The notes under the pieces: model-generated
Seen by the model: only the letters and a program-made list of their open reading frames with translations
Told to the model about the DNA's origin: nothing
Databases searched by the model: none
Made by a program: the position numbers and the translations under genes
Origin: JAKPAM01 sp047605425
Lineage (GTDB): Bacteria; Pseudomonadota; Gammaproteobacteria; Burkholderiales; Burkholderiaceae_E
DNA length: 16,928 bases
Direction: 5' to 3'
Assembly (NCBI GenBank): GCA_047605425.1
Contig: JASGFT010000111.1
Location: 1-16,928, forward strand
In this document: positions 7,088-14,203 of the stretch, in pieces
How positions within the stretch are numbered: position 1 is the stretch's first letter
Layout of the letters: each line of letters opens with the position of its first letter

Positions 7088-8482
7088 GTGAAACCCGATC
7101 AGACCGCCCAACTGGTTCCTCCCGACGGCGAGCTCGTATCGCCGCCCCGCTTCGATACCGTCGAGCCGGCGCAGCGATACCTGCGCGAACACGGCATCAG
7201 CTACGTGCTCGCGCAGTTCGTCGACATCCACGGCGTGGCCAAGGCCAAATCCGTCCCGGTCTCGCACCTGCCGACCGTGCTCGGCGAAGGCGCCGGTTTC
7301 GCCGGCTTCGCGATCTGGGGGGTCGGCATCGAGCCGAACGGTCCGGACTTCATGGCGGTCGGCGATCTGGCCACGCTGACGCCGGTCCCATGGCAGCCGG
7401 GGCTCGCGCGCATCGTTTGCGAAGGCCACGTCGACGGCCGGCCCTGGGCCTACGACAGCCGCGTCACGCTGAAGCGGCAGCTCGCCCGGCTGGCCGAGCG
7501 CGGCTATACGCTGTTCACCGGGCTGGAGCCGGAGTTCTCGCTGCTGCGCCGCGGCGAGCGCGGCGCGATCGAGCCGGTCGACGCCAGCGACACGCTGGCC
7601 AAGCCCTGCTACGACTACAAGGGCCTGTCACGCACGCGCGCCTTCCTCGAGCGGCTGTCCAACACCTTGCGCGCCAGCGGCATCGACGTCTACCAGATCG
7701 ACCACGAGGACGCCAACGGCCAGTTCGAGCTGAACTTCACGTACGCCGACTGCCTGACGACGGCCGATCACTTCGTGTTCTTCAAGATGGCGGCGGCCGA
7801 GATCGCCAACGAGTTCGGCTACATCTGCTCGTTCATGCCCAAGCCGTTCGCCCACCTGCCCGGCAACGGCATGCACATGCACATGTCGATCGGCGACGGC
7901 CAGCGCAACCTGTTCGAGGACAAGCGCGACGCGCGCGGGCTCGAGCTGTCGCAACTGGCCTACCACTTCCTGGGCGGCCTGCTGGCCCACGCGCCGGCGC
8001 TGGCCGCGGTCTGCGCGCCGACGATCAACTCGTACAAGCGTCTGGTCGTCGGCCGTTCGCTGACCGGCGCGACCTGGGCGCCCGCCTACATCAGCTACGG
8101 CGACAACAACCGCTCGAGCATGATCCGCATCCCGAAGGGCCGGCTCGAGCTGCGGCTGCCCGACGGCTCGGCCAATCCGTATCTGGCCACCGCCGCCGTC
8201 ATCGCCGCCGGGCTGGACGGCATCGACCGTCAGCTCGACCCCGGCGCGCCGCAGAACACCAACCTGTACGACTGGACCGAAGCCCAACTCGCCGAGGCCG
8301 GCATCGGCCTGCTGCCGCAGAACCTGGGCGCCGCGCTCGACGCGTTCGAGGCCGACCCGGTGGTCTTCGACGCGCTCGGTCCGGCCGCTCGCGAGTTCAT
8401 CCGGCTCAAGCGCATGGAGTGGATCGAATACCAGCGCCACGTGTCCGAGTGGGAAATCAAGCAGTACCTCGAATTCTTCTGA
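7088..8482 (+). CDS. glnT: Type III glutamine synthetase / gamma-glutamylmethylamide synthetase
   Basis: A 464-residue cytosolic ligase of the glutamine synthetase superfamily, GlnT/GmaS subfamily. Members form an amide between the gamma-carboxyl of glutamate and ammonia or methylamine, using ATP. The N-terminal beta-grasp part (YVLAQFVDIHGVAKAKSVP) and catalytic domain are complete. Visible active-site elements are GLEPEF (E147, E149), HEDANGQFE (E207, E214), NGMHMHMS (H263/H265) and RLELRLPDGSANPYLA. The first two motifs and AGFAGFAIWG are close to what I recall for methylotroph GmaS, so the alternative symbol gmaS fits equally well. The start is GTG at 7088 with AGGAG eight bases upstream. 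It is the first gene of the operon with glxBCD. In the N-methylglutamate pathway the two products act in sequence: gamma-glutamylmethylamide, then N-methylglutamate. Which amine is used cannot be settled from sequence. Confidence 0.9.
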   Translation: MKPDQTAQLVPPDGELVSPPRFDTVEPAQRYLREHGISYVLAQFVDIHGVAKAKSVPVSHLPTVLGEGAGFAGFAIWGVGIEPNGPDFMAVGDLATLTPVPWQPGLARIVCEGHVDGRPWAYDSRVTLKRQLARLAERGYTLFTGLEPEFSLLRRGERGAIEPVDASDTLAKPCYDYKGLSRTRAFLERLSNTLRASGIDVYQIDHEDANGQFELNFTYADCLTTADHFVFFKMAAAEIANEFGYICSFMPKPFAHLPGNGMHMHMSIGDGQRNLFEDKRDARGLELSQLAYHFLGGLLAHAPALAAVCAPTINSYKRLVVGRSLTGATWAPAYISYGDNNRSSMIRIPKGRLELRLPDGSANPYLATAAVIAAGLDGIDRQLDPGAPQNTNLYDWTEAQLAEAGIGLLPQNLGAALDAFEADPVVFDALGPAAREFIRLKRMEWIEYQRHVSEWEIKQYLEFF

Positions 8483-8494
8483 AAGGGAAACGCG

Positions 8495-9403
8495 ATGTGC
8501 GGAATCGTTGGACTCCTCGTCAAGACCCCGGCGCTGCGCGATCGGCTCGGCGAGCTGATGGTGCCGATGCTGATCGGCATGACCGAGCGTGGACCGGACT
8601 CGGCCGGGCTGGCGGTCTACACGCCGCCGCTGGCCGCCGGGCGCCGCAAGATCAGCGTCTTCGCCGGCTACGTCGACGGCGGCGAGCGCTACGACTGGCC
8701 GGCGCTGGCGCGGGCGCTGAACGAAGCGCTGGACGCCGGCGCCGAGGTCGAGGCCAAGGGCAACCACGGCATCGTCTCGTTCGCGATCGATCCCGAAGCC
8801 GTCAAGGCCTGGATCAAGGACTGCCAGCCGCTGCTCAAGGTGTTCTCGACCGGCCGCAGCATCGATCTGTACAAGGACATCGGCACCCCGGCCGAGGTCT
8901 CGGCCCGCTACGGCTTCGCCGGCTTCCGGGGCACGCACCTGGTCGCGCACACGCGAATGGCGACCGAGTCCGCCGTCACGCCCGACCGCGCGCATCCGTT
9001 CACCGCCGGCGAGGACTTCTGCCTGGTGCACAACGGCTCGCTGTCGAACCCCAACGGCATCCGCCGGATGCTGGCGCCGCACGGCATCCGCTTCGACACC
9101 GACAACGACACCGAGGCCGCGACCCGCTTCCTCGAATGGCGGCTGCGCGAGGGCGACGCGCTGGAGGACGCGCTGCAGAAGGGGTTCGAGGTGCTCGACG
9201 GCTTCTACACGTTTCTGATGGGCACGCCGACCGAACTGGCGCTGATCCGCGACCCGTTCGCCTGCAAGCCCGCGGTGGTGGCCGAGAACGACGACTACGT
9301 CGCGATCGCCTCCGAGTTCCGCTCGCTGGCGCACCTGCCCGACGTCAAGCACGCCCGGGTCTTCGAACCCGCTCCCGAGGAGATGTACGTATGGCAAGCC
9401 TGA
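8495..9403 (+). CDS. glxB: Class II glutamine amidotransferase, N-methylglutamate synthase subunit A-like
   Basis: A 302-residue glutamine amidotransferase of the Ntn-hydrolase class, equivalent to the first domain of the glutamate synthase large subunit split off as a separate protein (GlxB/MgsA). After removal of Met, Cys2 (MCGIVGLL) is the N-terminal nucleophile. Other conserved elements are MTERGPDSAG, HTRMATESAVTPDRAHPF, VHNGSLSNPNG and FDTDNDTEA, which form the glutamine pocket. It should hydrolyse glutamine or gamma-glutamylmethylamide and pass ammonia or methylamine to the FMN subunit GlxD. It starts 12 bases after glnT with a purine-rich GAAAGGGAAA upstream, and its end overlaps glxC by 13 bases. 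The alternative symbol is mgsA. Confidence 0.92.
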   Translation: MCGIVGLLVKTPALRDRLGELMVPMLIGMTERGPDSAGLAVYTPPLAAGRRKISVFAGYVDGGERYDWPALARALNEALDAGAEVEAKGNHGIVSFAIDPEAVKAWIKDCQPLLKVFSTGRSIDLYKDIGTPAEVSARYGFAGFRGTHLVAHTRMATESAVTPDRAHPFTAGEDFCLVHNGSLSNPNGIRRMLAPHGIRFDTDNDTEAATRFLEWRLREGDALEDALQKGFEVLDGFYTFLMGTPTELALIRDPFACKPAVVAENDDYVAIASEFRSLAHLPDVKHARVFEPAPEEMYVWQA

Positions 9404-10083
9404 GCTTCGACCTGGCCGACACGCCGCTGCGCGAGGTCAACCGCTTCCTGCACGACGAAGCGCCGGGCAAGCCCGATCTGCGGGTCGTCATCGCCAATCC
9501 GAACGGCGCGCACGCGATCGCCGCCGGCCTGAACGCGCCGATCGACGTCACGATCGACGGGCACGCCGGCTACTACGCCGCCGGCATGAACCAGCTCGCC
9601 AACGTGACGATCACCGGCAGCGCCGGCACCGGCGTGGCCGAGAACATGATGAGCGGCAGGGTCCACGTCAAGGGCTTCGCGTCCAACGCCGCCGGCGCCA
9701 CCGCGCAGGGCGGTCTGCTGGTCATCGACGGCGATGCCGGCCTGCGCTGCGCGATCTCGCTGAAGGGCGCCGACGTGGTCGTCGGCGGCTCGGTCGGCAG
9801 CTTCTCGGCGTTCATGGCGCAGGCCGGCAACCTGGTCGTCCTCGGCGACGCCGGCGAGGCGCTCGGCGACTCGATCTATGAAGCGCGCATCTTCGTGCGC
9901 GGCACCGTCAAGAGCCTGGGCGCCGATTGCGAGGAGAAGCCGATCGGCGAGGCCGAGCGCGCGCTGCTGGCCGCCCTGCTCGACCGGGCCGGCCGCGGCG
10001 ACGTCGACCCGTCGGCCTTCAGGCTCTATGGCTCGGCCCGAACGCTGTACCACTTCCACGTCGACAACGCAGGAGCCTATTGA
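9391..10083 (+). CDS. glxC: GXGXG-domain protein, N-methylglutamate synthase subunit B-like
   Basis: A 230-residue protein corresponding to the C-terminal right-handed beta-helix (GXGXG) domain of glutamate synthase alpha subunit, here a free subunit (GlxC/MgsB). Repeating turns are visible: GHAGYYAAGMNQLANVTITGSAGTGVAENMMSGRVHVKGFASNAAGATAQGG and GDAGLRCAISLKGADVVVGGSVGS. The domain is structural, packing the amidotransferase and FMN domains together around the ammonia tunnel. ATG 9391 lies inside the 3' end of glxB in another frame (13-base overlap), with GAGGAG eight bases upstream. The glxD start follows its stop after one base. The alternative symbol is mgsB. Confidence 0.92.
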   Translation: MASLSFDLADTPLREVNRFLHDEAPGKPDLRVVIANPNGAHAIAAGLNAPIDVTIDGHAGYYAAGMNQLANVTITGSAGTGVAENMMSGRVHVKGFASNAAGATAQGGLLVIDGDAGLRCAISLKGADVVVGGSVGSFSAFMAQAGNLVVLGDAGEALGDSIYEARIFVRGTVKSLGADCEEKPIGEAERALLAALLDRAGRGDVDPSAFRLYGSARTLYHFHVDNAGAY

Positions 10084-10084
10084 C

Positions 10085-11458
10085 ATGACCGCCCCCAACG
10101 AAGCGAAGGCCAGCGGGTCGCACGTTCCGCCGACGCTGCCGCGCCTGTCGGCGAGCTTCGATCCGTACACGCTGTCCGAGATCCGGCGCGCGGCGGCCAC
10201 CGGCATCTACGACATTCGCGGCGGCGGCGCCAAGCGCAAGCTGCCGCACTTCGACGACCTGCTGTTCCTCGGCGCATCGATCAGCCGCTACCCGCTCGAA
10301 GGCTATCGCGAGAAATGCGGGACCGACGTCGTGCTCGGCACCCGCTTCGCGCGCAAGCCGCTGCACCTGAAGATCCCGGTGACGATCGCCGGCATGAGTT
10401 TCGGCGCGCTGTCGGCCAACGCCAAGGAGGCGCTGGGCCGCGGCGCCAGCATCGCCGGCACCAGCACCACCACCGGCGACGGCGGGATGACGCCCGAGGA
10501 ACGCGGCCAGTCCCGCCATCTGGTCTATCAGTACCTGCCGTCGCGCTACGGCATGAACCCCGACGATCTGCGCAAGGCCGACGCCATCGAGGTCGTGATC
10601 GGCCAGGGCGCCAAGCCCGGCGGCGGCGGCATGCTGCTGGGCCAGAAGATCAGCGCGCGCGTGGCCGCCATGCGCTGCCTGCCCGAAGGCATCGACCAGC
10701 GCTCGGCCTGCCGCCATCCGGACTGGACCGGCCCCGACGATCTGGAGATCAAGCTGCTCGAGCTGCGCGAGATCACCGACTGGGAAAAACCGATCTACGT
10801 GAAGGTCGGCGCCACCCGCCCGTACTACGACGTCGCGCTGGCCGTGAAGGCCGGCGCCGACGTCGTCGTGCTCGACGGCATGCAGGGCGGCACCGCGGCC
10901 ACGCAGGAGGTATTCATCGAGCACGTCGGCATTCCGATCCTGGCCGCGATCCGGCCGGCCGTGCAGGCGCTGCAGGACCTGGGCATGCACCGCAAGGTGC
11001 AGTTGATCGTCTCGGGCGGCGTGCGCAACGGCGCCGACGTTGCCAAGGCGCTGGCGCTGGGCGCCGACGCGGTCGCGATCGGCACGGCCGCGCTGGCCGC
11101 GCTCGGCGACAACGATCCGCGCTTCGAGGACGAGTACCGCGGGCTCGGCACGACGGCGGGCGCGTACGACGACTGGCACGAAGGCCGGGATCCGGCCGGC
11201 ATCACGACGCAGGACCCGGCGCTGGCCGCGCGGCTGGACCCGGTGCTCGCCGGCCGCCGGCTGGCCAACTACCTGGCGGTGATGACGATGGAGGCGCAGA
11301 TCATCGCCCGCGCCTGCGGCAAGTCGCACCTGCACAACCTTGAGCCCGAGGACCTGGTCGCGCTGACGATGGAGGCCGCGGCGATGGCGCGGGTGCCGCT
11401 GGCCGGCACCGACTGGATCCCTGGCGCGCGCCAGGGGGCGGACGCGAGCTTCGGGTGA
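10085..11458 (+). CDS. glxD: FMN-binding glutamate synthase-like protein, N-methylglutamate synthase subunit C-like
   Basis: A 457-residue protein equivalent to the central and FMN-binding domains of the glutamate synthase large subunit (GlxD/MgsC). The TIM-barrel FMN elements are clear: PVTIAGMSFGALSANAKEALGRGA, TSTTTGDGGMTPEE, IGQGAKPGGGGMLLG, YVKVGATRPYYDVALAVKAGADVVVLDGMQGGT, and VSGGVRNGADVAKALALGADAVAIGTA. It would transfer the amide-derived amine to 2-oxoglutarate, giving glutamate or N-methylglutamate. Where GltB has the CxxxxxCxxxxC ligands of its [3Fe-4S] cluster, just before GVATQ, this protein has YDDWHEGRDPAGITTQ with no cysteine, so the cluster appears absent. I cannot say whether that is general for the subfamily. 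It is the last gene of the operon, one base after the glxC stop. The alternative symbol is mgsC. Confidence 0.9.
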   Translation: MTAPNEAKASGSHVPPTLPRLSASFDPYTLSEIRRAAATGIYDIRGGGAKRKLPHFDDLLFLGASISRYPLEGYREKCGTDVVLGTRFARKPLHLKIPVTIAGMSFGALSANAKEALGRGASIAGTSTTTGDGGMTPEERGQSRHLVYQYLPSRYGMNPDDLRKADAIEVVIGQGAKPGGGGMLLGQKISARVAAMRCLPEGIDQRSACRHPDWTGPDDLEIKLLELREITDWEKPIYVKVGATRPYYDVALAVKAGADVVVLDGMQGGTAATQEVFIEHVGIPILAAIRPAVQALQDLGMHRKVQLIVSGGVRNGADVAKALALGADAVAIGTAALAALGDNDPRFEDEYRGLGTTAGAYDDWHEGRDPAGITTQDPALAARLDPVLAGRRLANYLAVMTMEAQIIARACGKSHLHNLEPEDLVALTMEAAAMARVPLAGTDWIPGARQGADASFG

Positions 11459-11618
11459 TCGGACTTCCGCCGACGCGCGGCCGGGGATCGGCATCCCTCC
11501 GCCGCGCTTCGGCGCTACCCGTGCTTCGGCGCCACCGGAAATCGAACGTATCCCCTTTCTTGCCATCATGCGCCGCCTCGGCCATCATGGCTCGCAAGAA
11601 GAACAGGGAGACATTCCG

Positions 11619-11645
11619 ATGCTCGACACCGGCAGGCGCCCATGA
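11619..11645 (+). other. Eight-codon leader ORF overlapping the esterase start
   Basis: ATG 11619 has a good ribosome binding site, AGGGAG, eight bases upstream (11605-11610), and opens a frame encoding MLDTGRRP that stops at 11643-11645. The stop overlaps the ATG of the esterase (ATGA), whose own upstream sequence is a poorer site (GGCAGG). Reinitiation after the short peptide could drive esterase translation. The rest of the 11459-11641 gap holds a 4-bp UUCG-loop hairpin (11504-11515), too weak to call a terminator, and a twice-occurring GCCATCATG. Confidence 0.35.
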
Positions 11646-13408
11646 GCCCCATCGTCCAAACCCGCTACGGCCAGCTCAAGGGCCTGCAGGACCGCGGCGT
11701 CCTGGTGTTTCGAGGCGTCCCGTACGCGCAGCCGCCGACGCAGGGACTGCGCTTCCGGCCGCCGCAACCCCCGCAACCGTGGGCCGGCGTGCGCGATGCG
11801 CGCGAGTTCGGCCCGGCGGCCCCGCAATACGCGGGCCTGACGAGCCTCGCCATCAAGTTCATGGTCGGCCCCGCCGACGAGGACTGCCTGTACCTGAACA
11901 TCTGGACCCCGGCCGCCGACGCCGGGCGCCGTCCGGTGATGGTCTGGATCCACGGCGGCGCGTTCATACTGGGCGCCGGATCGCAATCCTTGTACGACGG
12001 CGCCGCGCTCGCGCGACGCGGCGACGTCGTCGTCGTGACGATCAACTACCGCCTCGGCGCGCTCGGCTTCCTGCGCCTGAAGGAGTTGTCCGACGGTCGC
12101 ATCCCGGCCACCGGCAACGAGGGGATACTGGACCAGATCGCCGCGCTCGAATGGGTGCGCGACGAGATCGCCAACTTCGGCGGCGACCCCGGCAACGTCA
12201 CGATCTTCGGCGAATCGGCGGGCTCGATGAGCTGCGCGACGCTGCTCGGCACGCCGCGCGCGCAAGGGTTGTTCCATCGCGCGATCCTGCAGAGCGGATC
12301 GGCGAATTTCCTGTCCTCTCGCGAAGCCGCGACCGAGGTCGCCGAAGCGCTGCTGCACGAGATGGGCATGACGCCCGACGAGGTCGACAAGCTCGCCGAG
12401 ATCGCCCCCGACCGGCTGATACGCGGCCAGCAGCGGCTGTTCGGCGCGCTGCTCGCGAAGCCGAAGAACGTCTTCTCGGGACGCTTCCTGTCGCCGCGCC
12501 GCGCCGGCTTGACCCTGTACCTGGCCGGCTCGATGTCGTGGCGCCTGCTGCGCCGTGCCGCCCTGCTGTGCTCCGGCCTGGTGCGGGATCTGTTCCGCCC
12601 GGCCAACAAGCGCCGGCGCGGCCGCTTCCGCAGCCTGTTCGCGCCGCTGCTGACGACGCCGAACCCGCCCGAACTGCCGCTGGAGCCGGTGCTGGACCAC
12701 GAATTGCTGCCGCACCATCCGTTCGACGCGATCGCCGACGGCCTCGCCAGGAAGGTCAGCCTGCTGATCGGCACGAACCTCGACGAGATGAAGTTCTTCA
12801 TCGCGATGGACCTGGCATCGCTGTCGCTCGACGAGAAAGCGCTGATCGCCCGCTGCGAGGAAAAGATCCCCGGCACCGACGCCGACGGCGTCTCGTTCGG
12901 GCGGCGCGCCGTCGAGGTCTACCGCGCCGCGCGGGCCGCGCGTGGCGAAAGTGTTCGGCCGCCCGACCTGTGGTACGCGATCGAATCGGATCGCAGCATG
13001 CGCTATCCGGCGATGCGGCTGGCGTCGCTGCAGAGCGCGCACCAGGCCAACACCTACGCTTACCTGTTCACTTGGCCGTCGCCGAGCTGGCGGGGCGCGC
13101 TGGGTGCGTGCCATGCGCTGGAGTTGCCGTTCATGTTCGGCGCGCTCGACGAAAAGTTCATGCGCGAGTTCGCCGGCAGCAACCGCCCCGGCGCGCGCGA
13201 GCTGTCCGAGCGCATGCAGGATGCCTGGCTGCGCTTCGCGCGGACCGGCTCGCCGGCGGACCCGGCCGATCCGGCCGACGAATGGCCCGCTTATGACGTC
13301 ACGCGCCGCGCGACGATGATCCTCGATCGCGAGTGCCGCGTCGAAGCAGCGCCGCGCGAGGCCGAGCGCGCATTCTGGGAATCGGTCGAACGCCGTCGGC
13401 GCGGGTGA
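11642..13408 (+). CDS. Carboxylesterase type B (alpha/beta hydrolase)
   Basis: A 588-residue carboxylesterase/lipase type B, hydrolysing carboxylic esters of unknown kind. Conserved elements appear in order: VFRGVPYAQPP near residue 22, EDCLYLNIWTP at 80-90, oxyanion HGG at 104-106, the nucleophile elbow GESAGS with Ser192, the acid in GTNLDEMKFF (Glu382), and the catalytic histidine in GACHALELPFMFG (His491). No signal peptide is visible at this start, so it appears cytosolic. Between residues about 270 and 345 there is an extra segment, very basic with hydrophobic patches (RRAGLTLYLAGSMSWRLLRR, NKRRRGRFR), where the family normally runs quickly to the PVVDG-like strand (here PVLDHELLP). The last codons (WESVERRRRG) lie in the left copy of the 22-base direct repeat. 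The 183-base gap after glxD suggests separate transcription. Confidence 0.9.
   Translation: MSPIVQTRYGQLKGLQDRGVLVFRGVPYAQPPTQGLRFRPPQPPQPWAGVRDAREFGPAAPQYAGLTSLAIKFMVGPADEDCLYLNIWTPAADAGRRPVMVWIHGGAFILGAGSQSLYDGAALARRGDVVVVTINYRLGALGFLRLKELSDGRIPATGNEGILDQIAALEWVRDEIANFGGDPGNVTIFGESAGSMSCATLLGTPRAQGLFHRAILQSGSANFLSSREAATEVAEALLHEMGMTPDEVDKLAEIAPDRLIRGQQRLFGALLAKPKNVFSGRFLSPRRAGLTLYLAGSMSWRLLRRAALLCSGLVRDLFRPANKRRRGRFRSLFAPLLTTPNPPELPLEPVLDHELLPHHPFDAIADGLARKVSLLIGTNLDEMKFFIAMDLASLSLDEKALIARCEEKIPGTDADGVSFGRRAVEVYRAARAARGESVRPPDLWYAIESDRSMRYPAMRLASLQSAHQANTYAYLFTWPSPSWRGALGACHALELPFMFGALDEKFMREFAGSNRPGARELSERMQDAWLRFARTGSPADPADPADEWPAYDVTRRATMILDRECRVEAAPREAERAFWESVERRRRG
13383..13404. repeat. 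Left copy of 22-bp direct repeat (esterase 3' end)
   Basis: It begins CGGTCGAACGCC and ends GGCGCGG, and is identical to 14943-14964. It covers the last esterase codons before the GGG-TGA end and includes the small inverted repeat CGCCGTCGGCG. Confidence 0.85.
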
Positions 13409-13420
13409 GCGGGCTCGCCC
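13403..13420 (+). terminator. Hairpin at the esterase stop codon, candidate terminator
   Basis: GGGTGAG (13403-13409) pairs with CTCGCCC (13414-13420), with one G-U pair, around a 4-base loop. The esterase TGA is in the left arm. There is no run of T after it, so it may be an RNA-end or attenuating structure rather than a classical intrinsic terminator. Confidence 0.35.
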
Positions 13421-13660
13421 TCGTCATTCATACGCGAGACGATCGTCTGCTACGCAAAGATCGAAGGCGCGTGGCGCAGAGGCATCGTTGACCTCCACTC
13501 CGCCTGAATAAGCGCGATTCCAGGTCAAGGTGGCGTGAAATACGGGGCGCGATTCCATCCGCTTCCGCATTCGACGAACTCCACGCGAATCGACGGATAG
13601 GCGGTTCAGAAGCGGCCACGACTGTCGGCGATTGTCATGTAGCGGTTCGTTGTCGCTTGG

Positions 13661-13674
13661 GATATTATAATATC
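13661..13674 (+). promoter_or_regulatory. AT-only-core palindrome with -10 box at the antitoxin start
   Basis: GATATTATAATATC is a perfect 14-base palindrome ending one base before the antitoxin ATG at 13676. It contains an exact TATAAT (13666-13671). With that -10 element, transcription would begin at about 13676-13679, so the mRNA would be essentially leaderless; indeed no Shine-Dalgarno sequence precedes the ATG. The palindrome is well placed to be the operator for autoregulation by the XRE antitoxin. No good -35 hexamer lies 16-18 bases upstream. The rest of 13421-13660 shows no gene I can support. Confidence 0.5.
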
Positions 13675-13675
13675 C

Positions 13676-14203
13676 ATGACTGGGAAACCTCGTCCCCATC
13701 CGGATACTGCGGCAGACACGGTGCTGCGCGCTGAATTGGTTTCCCTCGGCGCACGGCTGCGGTCGGCGCGCCTGAGCTGCCATCGAACCGCGCAGGACCT
13801 GGCCGACCAGGCGGGCATGACCCGGGTGACGCTTCGCCGCGTCGAGGCTGGGGATCCCGCGGTGACGATCGGCAGCTATCTCAAGGTGCTGGCCTGTCTA
13901 GGGCTGTCCTTGGACTTCGTAACGGCCGCGCGAGACGACGTAGCAGGCCGACACTTGTCGGCCGAACCTTCGACGCCACGCTTGCGAGCCGGGTCTACGC
14001 GTCGAATCCGACTCGCGGATTACCCGATGCTCAGGGAAATCGCCTGGAGCACGGATCCTTCGGCGAGCCTCAGCCCGGAGGAGGCACTGGCGCTGTACGA
14101 GCGCAACTGGCGGCATCTCGACCACGATTCGATGGGCTCCCGCGAGCGCGATCTCGTGAACCGCCTGACGGCTACGGTCGGTAAAGGAGTACTCCTTGTA
14201 TAA
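13676..14203 (+). CDS. XRE-family antitoxin/transcriptional repressor
   Basis: A 175-residue DNA-binding protein, probably the antitoxin and autorepressor of the following toxin gene. Residues 21-80 form an XRE helix-turn-helix (LGARLRSARLSCHRTAQDLADQAGMTRVTLRRVEAGDPAVTIGSYLKVLACLGL). A polar linker follows, and the C-terminal segment LSPEEALALYERNWRHLDHDSMGSRERDLVNRL (about 132-163) resembles the C-terminal part of XRE antitoxins paired with AbiEii toxins and is the likely toxin-binding part. The start directly follows a palindrome containing TATAAT, consistent with a leaderless autoregulated message. The 3' end overlaps the toxin start by eight bases. Composition is less GC-biased than the flanking genes, suggesting horizontal acquisition. 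Confidence 0.82.
   Translation: MTGKPRPHPDTAADTVLRAELVSLGARLRSARLSCHRTAQDLADQAGMTRVTLRRVEAGDPAVTIGSYLKVLACLGLSLDFVTAARDDVAGRHLSAEPSTPRLRAGSTRRIRLADYPMLREIAWSTDPSASLSPEEALALYERNWRHLDHDSMGSRERDLVNRLTATVGKGVLLV

Noticed and set aside
7628..9397. A 589-codon minus-strand frame opposite glnT and glxB
   Set aside because: It is an antisense shadow without motifs; both plus-strand genes are strongly recognisable.
7018..10083. A 1021-codon plus-strand frame through glnT, glxB and glxC
   Set aside because: Only its last 230 residues (from 9391) are a real protein, GlxC. The rest is arginine- and alanine-rich out-of-frame translation of glnT and glxB, a common effect in GC-rich DNA.
11504..11515. GCGC-TTCG-GCGC hairpin after glxD as a terminator
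   Set aside because: The stem is only four base pairs with no T-tract, and similar short hairpins are expected by chance at this GC content.
13424..13783. A 119-codon minus-strand frame in the gap before the antitoxin
   Set aside because: It overlaps the antitoxin start, has no ribosome binding site or recognisable motif, and its composition looks random. I considered an integrase remnant but saw no catalytic motif.
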